From: Betaproteobacteria bacterium RIFCSPLOWO2_02_FULL_62_17
GTDB lineage: Bacteria > Pseudomonadota > Gammaproteobacteria > Burkholderiales > SG8-39
Length of the DNA stretch: 8,414 nt
Direction of reading: 5' to 3'
NCBI GenBank assembly: GCA_001770355.1
Contig: MEQV01000196.1
Span: forward strand, 1 to 8,414
Position 1 is the stretch's first letter, and each line of letters opens with the position of its first letter. Made by a program: the position numbers and the translations under genes. Under the pieces are notes generated by a model. It ran no database searches. It was given only the letters and a program-made list of their open reading frames with translations, and had not been told where the DNA came from. Below, piece after piece: positions 1 to 6,093 of this stretch.

Positions 1-1
1 C

Positions 2-751
2 ATGGAAGTGGTTGCGAAATCCGCGCCCGACGGCCACACGCTGGCGATGTGCGCCGACAGCATGATCGTCATCAATCCGCATATGTACGCGAAAATGCCG
101 CTCGACGTGCTCAAGGATCTCGTGCCGGTCGCACCGATTGCCGAACAAAACAACTTCTTCCTGTCGGTGCACCCTTCGGTCCCGGTGAAGACCCTGCGCG
201 AATTCATCGACCACGCGCGCGCGGCGAATCCGCCCCTCGCCTATGCGTCCGCGGGCAACGGCAGCCAGCACCATATGGCAATGGAGATGCTGAAGTCGCG
301 CGCCGGCATCAACCTCGTGCACGTGCCCTACAAGGGCGGCGCTCCGGCCACGGCGGCGACCCTGGCCGGCGAAGTATCGGCGATGTTTTCCGCCGCCTCG
401 AGCGTGCCGCAGGTCCAGGCTGGAAAATTGCGCGGCCTTGCCGTGACCGGGCGCAAGCGTTCGCCGCTGCTCCCCGATCTGCCCATGGTCGGCGAGCTCT
501 ATCCGGGCTATGAACTGACCACATGGATCGCCCTGTTTGCTCCCGCGGGCGTGCCCGATGCGACGCTGTCGCGCCTGCGCGCCGAAATCAGCAAAGCGCT
601 CGCGCTGCCGGAAGTCGCCAAGCGCTTCAATGCGGCCGGCGGCCTGGACCCTGCTACCGCCACGCCGCAGGAATTCGCCGAGCGCATCCGCTCCGATTAC
701 GACAAATACGCCAAGCTGGTCAAGCTGATCGGCGCCAAGGTCGATAATTAA
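2..751 (+). CDS. Bug-family tripartite tricarboxylate transporter substrate-binding protein (5' end missing)
   Basis: This is the C-terminal 249 residues of a periplasmic solute receptor of the Bug/TctC family, which normally has about 320 residues with an N-terminal signal peptide. The open frame is already established at the window edge, so the first Met (position 2) is internal and roughly 70 residues including the signal peptide lie upstream. Family hallmarks visible are APDGHTLAM near the start, INPHMYAKMPLD, the ligand-loop motif VPYKGGAPA, a MFSA stretch, and LPDLPMVGELYPGYE followed by a W-x-ALFAPAGVP segment. Bug receptors bind carboxylates or other small organic acids outside the cytoplasm and often occur as orphans without TctA/TctB membrane partners; none is visible here. 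Next to acyl-CoA genes it probably captures their substrate. A broken, about 92% identical copy of its last 54 codons lies at 5818-5978. Family assignment is firm; the ligand cannot be read from the sequence. Confidence 0.93.
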   Translation: MEVVAKSAPDGHTLAMCADSMIVINPHMYAKMPLDVLKDLVPVAPIAEQNNFFLSVHPSVPVKTLREFIDHARAANPPLAYASAGNGSQHHMAMEMLKSRAGINLVHVPYKGGAPATAATLAGEVSAMFSAASSVPQVQAGKLRGLAVTGRKRSPLLPDLPMVGELYPGYELTTWIALFAPAGVPDATLSRLRAEISKALALPEVAKRFNAAGGLDPATATPQEFAERIRSDYDKYAKLVKLIGAKVDN

Positions 752-858
752 CGCCGCACCGCCACACGGCAAGTTACTGCGCCGGTTTCCTCGCCGGCAA
801 AACCGAGATCCGCGCCTTGCGCCAAGACCCGCGAAACCCGTTCAAAGGATTCTTCGCG

Positions 859-872
859 TTGATCTAGATCAA
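859..872. promoter_or_regulatory. FNR/ANR-type box (perfect palindrome)
   Basis: The 14-base sequence TTGATCTAGATCAA is a perfect palindrome and matches the FNR/ANR consensus TTGAT-N4-ATCAA at every defined base. It lies 86 bases before the CoA-transferase start. A weak -10-like hexamer CATAGG (897-902) would put transcription start near 909 and the box near -43, close to the usual -41.5 of an activated promoter. Activation by an oxygen-sensing Crp/Fnr-family protein is inferred. Confidence 0.65.
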
Positions 873-945
873 TGCCACTCCGAGCCCCTGGCCGACCATA
901 GGCAACCGGAATTTTCCGCCGGCGGCAGGCCGCCGCGGCGCACCC

Positions 946-952
946 AAGGAGG
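946..952 (+). promoter_or_regulatory. Shine-Dalgarno site of the CoA-transferase gene
   Basis: AAGGAGG lies five bases before the GTG at 958. It is an almost ideal ribosome binding site and decides the start, because no ATG in the right frame has comparable support. Confidence 0.8.
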
Positions 953-957
953 GGCTC

Positions 958-2214
958 GTGTCAAACACTATTGCTGCATCCAACGCCGCGGCAACCAACC
1001 CGCGCACCGCCGCGCTCGCCGGCGTACGCATCGTCGACCTCACGCAGTTCGAGGCAGGCCCTTCCACTACTCAGACGCTCGCGTGGCTTGGCGCGGAGGT
1101 GATCAAGGTCGAGCCTCCCGGCGCGGGGGAGCAAAGCCGCGGCGCCTCCGCCGAGGGGCCGGGGCTGGACTCGCATTATTTCCTCTTGCTCAACGCCAAC
1201 AAGCGCAGCGTCACCTGCAACCTGAAGCACGAACAAGGGCGGGCACTGCTGCGGGATCTGATCGCAAAATCAGACGTGTTCATTGAGAACTTCGGGCCGG
1301 GCACCATCGAGCGGCTCGGCTTCGGCTACGAGGAGGTGTGCCGTATCAACCCGCGCATTATTTATGCGCAAATAAAGGGCTTCGCCCCCGACGGGCCCTA
1401 CGCCAATTACCTTTCCTTCGACATGATCGCGCAGGCGGTGGGCGGCGCCATGTCGATCAACGGCGAGGCCGACGGCCGGCCGATACGCTCCGGGGCCACG
1501 CTAGCCGACACCGGCTCGGGCCTGCATTGCGTGATCGCCATCCTCGCCGCGATTTACCAGCGCGAGTTCACCGGCCGCGGCCAGAAAATCGAGGTGGTGA
1601 TGCAGGACGTGGTGACCAATATGTGCCGCATCTCCTACGCCGGGCAGGCAGCCACCGGCGCCGCCGCGCACAGGAACGGCAACCAGAGCCTCATCAACGC
1701 CACCTCCCCGAGCGAGGCCTATCCCTGCAAGGGCGGCGGCCGCAACGACTACTGCTTCATCTACAGCTCGCGCGCCACCAACCGCCACTGGGAGCGGCTG
1801 CTGGAGGTCATCGGCCGCGAGGACCTTGTCGGCGACCCGCGCTATTCCGACCCGGTGGCGCGATTCCAGTACCACGCGGAGATCGACGCAATCATCTCCG
1901 CATGGACACGCCAGCACGACAAGCACGAGGTCATGAAGCTGCTGGGCGAAGCGGGTGTCGCGGCCGGCGCGGTATTGGACACCAATGAACTTTCCAAGGA
2001 CGAGCACCTGCGCAGGCGCGGAACATTCGTGACCGTGCAGCATCCGGTGCGCGGCGAATACACCATGCCCGCCTGGCCGGTGAAAATGTCCGACTCGCAC
2101 GTGCCGGTCGAGTGCCCGCCGCTGCTCGGCTGCGACACCGACGAGGTCTACGGGAAACTCCTCGGCCGCAGCGCCGAGGAACTCGCCGCCCTGCGCGCTG
2201 AGAAGGCAATCTGA
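958..2214 (+). CDS. Class III (CaiB/BaiF) CoA-transferase, formyl-CoA:oxalate CoA-transferase-like
   Basis: The 418-residue product is a complete cytoplasmic family III CoA-transferase, which moves CoA between carboxylic acids through an aspartyl-CoA thioester. The fold is recognisable throughout: GVRIVDLTQFEAGP near residue 22, LGAEVIKVE (44-52), NKRSVTCNLK (81-90), VFIENFGPG, TGRGQKIEVVMQD, and a C-terminal PLLGCDTDEV. Asp184 in LADTGSG is the expected nucleophile. From memory of Oxalobacter formigenes Frc, the N-terminal half aligns without gaps at an offset of 15, so Asp184 equals Asp169. Two Frc-specific residues differ: Gln17 is Glu32 and Trp48 is Ala63. The glycine-rich loop of Frc is also not recognisable. 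The GTG start is fixed by the strong AAGGAGG site. The lyase gene follows after 39 bases, an Frc/Oxc-like pair. It probably activates a carboxylic acid other than oxalate. Family certain, substrate unknown. Confidence 0.93.
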   Translation: MSNTIAASNAAATNPRTAALAGVRIVDLTQFEAGPSTTQTLAWLGAEVIKVEPPGAGEQSRGASAEGPGLDSHYFLLLNANKRSVTCNLKHEQGRALLRDLIAKSDVFIENFGPGTIERLGFGYEEVCRINPRIIYAQIKGFAPDGPYANYLSFDMIAQAVGGAMSINGEADGRPIRSGATLADTGSGLHCVIAILAAIYQREFTGRGQKIEVVMQDVVTNMCRISYAGQAATGAAAHRNGNQSLINATSPSEAYPCKGGGRNDYCFIYSSRATNRHWERLLEVIGREDLVGDPRYSDPVARFQYHAEIDAIISAWTRQHDKHEVMKLLGEAGVAAGAVLDTNELSKDEHLRRRGTFVTVQHPVRGEYTMPAWPVKMSDSHVPVECPPLLGCDTDEVYGKLLGRSAEELAALRAEKAI

Positions 2215-2253
2215 GCGCCCGCGCCGGGCCGCTCCTAAAATTCGGGAATTCAC

Positions 2254-3912
2254 ATGGACACAAGCACCAAGGTGACGGGGGCCGCGCTGCTTGCGCAGGC
2301 ACTGGTCAGACACGAAGTGAAGACGGCGTTCTACCTCATGGGCGGGCCGATGTTTGACGCCGAGAACTCCTGCATCGCCCAAGGCATCCGCATGATCGAC
2401 GTGCGCCACGAGCAGGCCGCGGCGATGATGGCGCACGCCTACGCGCGCGTGCTGGGGACGCCGGGGGTATGCATGGCCTGCTCGGGGCCGGGCGCCATCA
2501 ACCTCACCACCGGCATCGCCACCGCGCTTGTCGATTGCGTGCCCGTAGTGGCCTTCGGCGGATCGAGTCCGCTGAGCCAGGCAGGCCTGGGCGCATTCCA
2601 GGAGTTCGACCAGGTGGCCGCGATGCGTCCGGTCACCAAGTGGGCCGAGCGCGTGCTCGACGCCAAGCGCATCCCGGAGTACGTCGATCTCGCGTTCGCC
2701 AAGGCGTGCGCCGGCAAGCCCGGCCCGGTCTACCTCGATCTGCCGGCGGACGTGCTGGACAGGGAGGTCGATGTCGAGGCGGTGCGCTGGCCGGCGCCGG
2801 CAGGGGGACGCGTGTCAACACGCGCCGGGGCCTCGCACGAGGCGCTGGAGCGCGTGCTGCGGCTGCTCGAGGACGCACAGCGCCCTCTGATCCTCTCCGG
2901 AAGCGGCATTCTCTGGTCCGGGGCCGCAGGCGAGCTGCGCCGCTTTGTCGAGTTGAGCGGTATTCCCTTCTACACCACGCCGCAGGGCCGCGGCGTAATC
3001 CCCGAGGACCACGGTTACTTCTATGCCAACTCGCGCTCGAGCGCCTACAAGGAGGCCGACGTGGTGCTGGTGATCGGCACGCGGCTCAACTACATGTTCG
3101 GTTTCGGCAGGCCGCCGCGTTTTTCCAAAACCGCGAAATTCATCCGCATCGATGTGGATGCGAACGAGATTGCGGGCAACACGCGCCTCGAGCTCGGTAT
3201 CGTCGGAGACGCGCACGCGGTGCTCGAGCAACTAATCGTCGCAGCACGGGGCCGCATTGAAACGGACCGCTACGCAGCTTGGCGCGCGCAGCTTGGCGCG
3301 ATCGAGGCCGAACGGGCGCCCAAGCACGAGGCGAGGCTGGCCAACGATGCGGTGCCCATCCACCCCTTGCGGCTGTGCAAGGAAGTGCGCGACTTCATCG
3401 GCCGCGACACCATAGTCGTGGTCGACGGGCAGGAGATCTTGAGCTATGCGCGCCAGGCAATACCGAGCTACCTCGCCGGCCACCGGCTCAACTCGGGCAC
3501 CTTCGGCACCATGGGAGTGGGGCTGCCCTTCGCGCTCGGCGCCAAGGCGGCGAGGCCCGATAAGCAAGTGGTGGTGCTGCACGGCGACGGTTCGTTCGGG
3601 CTGAACGGCATGGAACTGGACACCGCGATCCGGCACCGGTTGCCGGTGCTGGTCGTGATCAGTCTGAACGGCGGCTGGACCGGGGATCCCGAACGCGTCA
3701 AACCGGGCCGCGATCTGGGCTACACGCGCTTTGACAAGCTGGCCGAAGCCCTCGGCTGCCACGGCGAATACGTGGAGCAGCCCGGGGAGATACGCCCTGC
3801 ACTCGAGCGCGCCGGCCGCGCCGTGGCCGGCGGCCGGGCGGCGCTGGTCAATGTGGTGACCGACTGGCGCGCGCGCGCCGAGACCGTCGCCTTCGCGCGG
3901 CAAATGACCTAG
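2254..3912 (+). CDS. ThDP-dependent acyl-CoA lyase/decarboxylase (oxalyl-CoA decarboxylase / 2-hydroxyacyl-CoA lyase-like)
   Basis: The 552-residue product is a full-length thiamine diphosphate enzyme with the Pyr, central and PP domains of the acetolactate synthase superfamily. Glu53 in VRHEQAAAM is the cofactor-activating glutamate. PGVCMACSGPGAINLTTGIA and GPVYLDLPADV belong to the Pyr domain. ARPLILSG-type and IGTRLNYMFGFG segments mark the central domain. G444-D445-G446 with Asn472, 26 residues after the motif, forms the Mg/ThDP site. The first Asn of the usual NN pair is Leu471, while the metal-ligand position is kept. NSGTFGTMGVGLPFALG and SLNGGW resemble oxalyl-CoA decarboxylase and 2-hydroxyacyl-CoA lyase more than acetolactate synthase. 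The Tyr-Glu pair of Oxc (120/121, from memory) is Phe115-Gln116 here, so oxalyl-CoA is unlikely. The start has only a weak GGGA site six bases upstream. It sits between the CoA-transferase and hyuB-like genes in one probable operon. Confidence 0.88.
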   Translation: MDTSTKVTGAALLAQALVRHEVKTAFYLMGGPMFDAENSCIAQGIRMIDVRHEQAAAMMAHAYARVLGTPGVCMACSGPGAINLTTGIATALVDCVPVVAFGGSSPLSQAGLGAFQEFDQVAAMRPVTKWAERVLDAKRIPEYVDLAFAKACAGKPGPVYLDLPADVLDREVDVEAVRWPAPAGGRVSTRAGASHEALERVLRLLEDAQRPLILSGSGILWSGAAGELRRFVELSGIPFYTTPQGRGVIPEDHGYFYANSRSSAYKEADVVLVIGTRLNYMFGFGRPPRFSKTAKFIRIDVDANEIAGNTRLELGIVGDAHAVLEQLIVAARGRIETDRYAAWRAQLGAIEAERAPKHEARLANDAVPIHPLRLCKEVRDFIGRDTIVVVDGQEILSYARQAIPSYLAGHRLNSGTFGTMGVGLPFALGAKAARPDKQVVVLHGDGSFGLNGMELDTAIRHRLPVLVVISLNGGWTGDPERVKPGRDLGYTRFDKLAEALGCHGEYVEQPGEIRPALERAGRAVAGGRAALVNVVTDWRARAETVAFARQMT

Positions 3913-3931
3913 CGGCGGCGCAGGCGGCGTT

Positions 3932-3973
3932 GCGATAGAACGGCGGCGATGAAACAGCAGCGATGAAGCGGCA
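3932..3973 (+). repeat. Three imperfect 14-base tandem repeats over the hyuB start
   Basis: Copies at 3932-3945, 3946-3959 and 3960-3973 begin GCGAT and share a purine-rich body: GCGATAGAACGGCG, GCGATGAAACAGCA and GCGATGAAGCGGCA. Copies two and three each contain an ATG. Only the third (3963) is in the hyuB frame. The second opens a five-codon frame ending in a TGA at 3964-3966 that overlaps the hyuB ATG. Confidence 0.7.
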
Positions 3974-5753
3974 GGCTCAGCGGCGTTCACGCGCCGCGAT
4001 TTCACTCACCCGCAAGCCCAAACGGCCGGTACCGCGCGCTGACGCGGTGCTCACCGAGATCGTACGGAACGGGGTGCTCGCGGTGACCGGGGAGATGAAG
4101 ACCACGCTAATGCGCACCGCCTACAACATGATCGTCTACGACGGCCTGGATTTCACCGTCGGGCTGTTTACCGCCGCTGGCGAGACGGTATCAATCGGCA
4201 TGGGCCTGCCGATGTTCATCCGCGGCATGGCCGAGACCATCAAGGCCCAGCTCAGTCACTTTGGCCGGGCCGGCATCGCGCCGGGGGACATCCTGGTCAC
4301 CAACGACGCCTACACCACCGGCAGCCACCTGAACCATTTCACCTTCACCTTGCCCGTCTTCCACGGCGGAAAGCTGTGCGCCTTTGCCTGCTGCATGGCG
4401 CACTGGCGCGATGTCGGCGGCGTGCTCGGCGGCATGACCACGGACATCTACTCCGAGGGGCTGCAGGTCCCGTTCATGAAATACCAGAGCGCCGGCGTCG
4501 TGAACCGGGACCTGGTGGATCTCATTCGAATGAACGTGCGCCTGCCCGAGCGCGCCTTGGGCGACCTGCGCGCGCAGGTGACCGCGCTCAAGACCGGCGA
4601 GCGCCGCTTCCTCGAGCTGCTCGAGCGCTACGGACGCGAGCCGGTGCTCGCGGCAATCCGCAACTTCATGGACCGATCCGAAGCCGCGGCGCGCGCGCGC
4701 GCGCGGACCATCCCCGACGGCATTTATGAGGCCGAGTCCTACATGGACGACGACGGCGTGGAGGTCGGCAAGCGCGTGCCGATCCGCGTCCGGGTCATCA
4801 AGCAGGACGACGGGATGACTATCGACCTCTCCGGGGTCGGCGCGCAGGTGCGCGGGTTCTTCAATTCCGGCGCCACCACCGGCGTGAGCTGCGCGCAGGT
4901 CGCCTACAAGTGCCTGACTTCGCCGCACGACTACCCCATCAACGAGGGCAGCTTCCGCGCGCTCAAGGTGGTGCTCGGTGGGGCAACGGTGGTGAGCGCG
5001 GTCAAACCTGCCGCGATGCGCTGGTGGATGACCTTCCCGATGACTGTGATCGACACCATTTTCAAGGCGATGGAACAGGCGGTCCCGCGCCACACCATCG
5101 CCGGCCACCACGCCGACCTGATGGTGCCGCTCATCGACGGCATCTCGCCCTTCGACGGGCGCTTGTTCATTGCCAATAAGAGCTCCATCGGCGGCGGCTG
5201 GGGCGCCAAGCACAGCGAGGATGGCGTGAGCGCCGTGGTATGCATCAACTGCGGCGATACCCACAACAGCCCCTGCGAACACATGGAAGCGAAATACCCG
5301 ATCCTGTTCGAGCGCCACTTGCTGCGCGAGGATTCCGGCGGCCCCGGCCGCCACCGCGGCGGGCTGGGCGTCGAGCAGGTCATCCGCGCGCGCGCGCCGA
5401 TCAACGTCAACGTGCAGGTCGATCGGGTGCATTGCCCGCCTTGGGGGCTCGCCGGTGGCGAGCCCGGAATGGGCAATGAAGTCGGGCTGCGCATCGACGG
5501 CGCCGAGGTGAGCGGCCTGCAAAACGCCAAGCTCCTGAGCCGCAGGCTCAAGACGGGGGACGCCTTCATCCTGCGCTCAGGGGGCGGCGGCGGGTTCGGT
5601 GCGCCGGCAGAGCGCGATCCGCAACGGGTCGCGCACGACGTACGTCAAGGCTATGTCAGCCGCGAGGCCGCGCGCAAACGCTACGGCGTTGCGATTCGCG
5701 ACCAGGGCGGCATTGATGCCGCCGGGACCGCGCGCCTGCGCGAGCAGCGCTAG
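3963..5753 (+). CDS. Hydantoinase B/oxoprolinase family protein (HyuB; alpha subunit of a ketone-carboxylase-type enzyme)
   Basis: The 596-residue product is a complete HyuB-type protein, the family of N-methylhydantoinase B, acetone carboxylase alpha and acetophenone carboxylase subunits. These work with a HyuA-type ATPase, and in the carboxylases also with a small zinc-finger gamma subunit. Seen here are EIVRNGVLAVTGEM with MRTAYN (33-54), a long PGDILVTNDAYTTGSHLNHF segment (108-126), MAHWRDVGG (145-153), DLSGVGAQVRGFFNSG, GGGWGAKHSEDG, a PILFERHLLREDSGGPGRHRGG-type stretch split by glycines, and the terminal RSGGGGGFGAP loop. From memory, acetone carboxylase alpha binds Mn through His150, Asp153 and His175. 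The same spacing here gives His122, His125 and His147, so the Asp is a His. About 25 basic N-terminal residues precede the domain. A 50-base gap links it to the lyase gene. No intact HyuA partner lies in the window. Family certain, reaction unknown. Confidence 0.92.
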   Translation: MKRQAQRRSRAAISLTRKPKRPVPRADAVLTEIVRNGVLAVTGEMKTTLMRTAYNMIVYDGLDFTVGLFTAAGETVSIGMGLPMFIRGMAETIKAQLSHFGRAGIAPGDILVTNDAYTTGSHLNHFTFTLPVFHGGKLCAFACCMAHWRDVGGVLGGMTTDIYSEGLQVPFMKYQSAGVVNRDLVDLIRMNVRLPERALGDLRAQVTALKTGERRFLELLERYGREPVLAAIRNFMDRSEAAARARARTIPDGIYEAESYMDDDGVEVGKRVPIRVRVIKQDDGMTIDLSGVGAQVRGFFNSGATTGVSCAQVAYKCLTSPHDYPINEGSFRALKVVLGGATVVSAVKPAAMRWWMTFPMTVIDTIFKAMEQAVPRHTIAGHHADLMVPLIDGISPFDGRLFIANKSSIGGGWGAKHSEDGVSAVVCINCGDTHNSPCEHMEAKYPILFERHLLREDSGGPGRHRGGLGVEQVIRARAPINVNVQVDRVHCPPWGLAGGEPGMGNEVGLRIDGAEVSGLQNAKLLSRRLKTGDAFILRSGGGGGFGAPAERDPQRVAHDVRQGYVSREAARKRYGVAIRDQGGIDAAGTARLREQR

Positions 5754-5802
5754 CGCACGGCAGTTCAAGTCCGCAGCACCCATTATTTCCCGAGTAGCCG
5801 GA

Positions 5803-5816
5803 TTGATCCAGATCAA
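5803..5816. promoter_or_regulatory. Second FNR/ANR-type box, now without an obvious target
   Basis: TTGATCCAGATCAA matches TTGAT-N4-ATCAA at all ten defined bases. It lies 50 bases after the hyuB stop and ends one base before the Bug stub begins. At the distance expected for an activated promoter (5839-5844) the sequence is GC-rich and shows no -10 element, so the site may be left over from a deleted gene. Confidence 0.55.
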
Positions 5817-5817
5817 G

Positions 5818-5978
5818 AATCAGCAAGGCGCTCGCGATGCCGGAAGTCGCCAAGCGGTTCAATGCGGCCGGTGGCCTGGATCCTGCGACTGCCACGCCGC
5901 AGGAATTCGCCGAACGCATCCGCTCCGACGACGACAGCCAAGCTGGTGAAGTTGATCGGCGCCACGGTCGATAATCAA
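5818..5978 (+). pseudogene. C-terminal stub of a Bug-family receptor (paralogue of the gene at 2-751)
   Basis: This segment aligns with 586-751 of the first gene. By hand count there are 13 substitutions in about 158 aligned bases before the stop, plus one five-base deletion near 5938 that breaks the frame. The stop codon TAA has become CAA. Ten of the 13 substitutions are synonymous in the ancestral frame; the others are Leu to Met, Tyr to Asp and Lys to Thr. That pattern suggests the copy diverged while it was still coding and was broken later. No start codon, signal peptide or N-terminal two thirds remains. It cannot make a receptor. Confidence 0.88.
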
Positions 5979-6000
5979 CGCTCGACCGCGCCACCCCCAC

Positions 6001-6022
6001 GCACGCCGCCGCCGGCGCGTGC
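6001..6022 (+). terminator. GC-rich hairpin, possible weak terminator
   Basis: GCACGC (6001-6006) pairs with GCGTGC (6017-6022), with a further GCC/GGC pairing inside after one bulged base. It lies just after the Bug stub and is followed by CCTTCCTT rather than a run of T, so intrinsic termination would be poor. It could be the old terminator of the lost receptor gene. Confidence 0.3.
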
Positions 6023-6028
6023 CCTTCC

Positions 6029-6042
6029 TTGATGTGCGTCAA
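6029..6042. promoter_or_regulatory. Third FNR/DNR-type box
   Basis: TTGATGTGCGTCAA matches TTGAT-N4-ATCAA except for one base (GTCAA instead of ATCAA), a variant common in ANR, DNR and FixK sites. It lies 28 bases before the TATAAT at 6071. That is about six bases further than a classical FNR class II site, so a direct activation role is uncertain. Confidence 0.45.
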
Positions 6043-6070
6043 ATCGCGCCGCCCGCCTTGCTCATACCGT

Positions 6071-6076
6071 TATAAT
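6071..6076 (+). promoter_or_regulatory. -10 element (TATAAT) before the HyuA/gamma chimera
   Basis: A perfect TATAAT lies in CCGTTATAATC, an unusually AT-rich spot for this sequence. No convincing -35 hexamer sits 16-18 bases upstream, which would suit an activator-dependent promoter. Transcription would start near 6083, leaving a leader of only about 11 bases before the GTG at 6094. Confidence 0.55.
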
Positions 6077-6093
6077 CTTGGTGCAAACAATGG

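Larger units (their letters stand above)
5754..6077 (+). other. Gene-free stretch between hyuB and the HyuA/gamma chimera
   Basis: This 324-base interval has no intact gene. It holds, in order, an FNR-type box (5803-5816), a Bug receptor stub (5818-5978), a GC-rich hairpin (6001-6022), a third FNR/DNR-type box (6029-6042) and a TATAAT (6071-6076). I see no clear terminator directly after hyuB. Confidence 0.7.

Noticed and set aside
781..805. Hairpin after the Bug gene as an intrinsic terminator
   Set aside because: Only a five-base GCCGG/CCGGC stem with an eight-base loop, or a competing CGGTTT/AAACCG stem, and no T run. Too weak to call.
2239..2250. Inverted repeat AATTC-GG-GAATT before the lyase gene as an operator
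   Set aside because: A 12-base palindrome with no recognised regulator consensus, overlapping the ribosome binding region. Could be chance.
2254..3912. Annotation as acetolactate synthase large subunit (ilvB)
   Set aside because: The neighbours are acyl-CoA genes, no small regulatory subunit follows, and the sequence after the cofactor motif is closer to the Oxc/HACL group.
4191..5522. A 443-codon open frame on the minus strand, and shorter minus-strand frames at 1501-2436, 3232-4005 and 6354-6962
   Set aside because: They lie opposite strongly conserved genes, have low-complexity His/Ala/Arg-rich translations and no family motifs. Long antisense frames are expected in GC-rich coding DNA.
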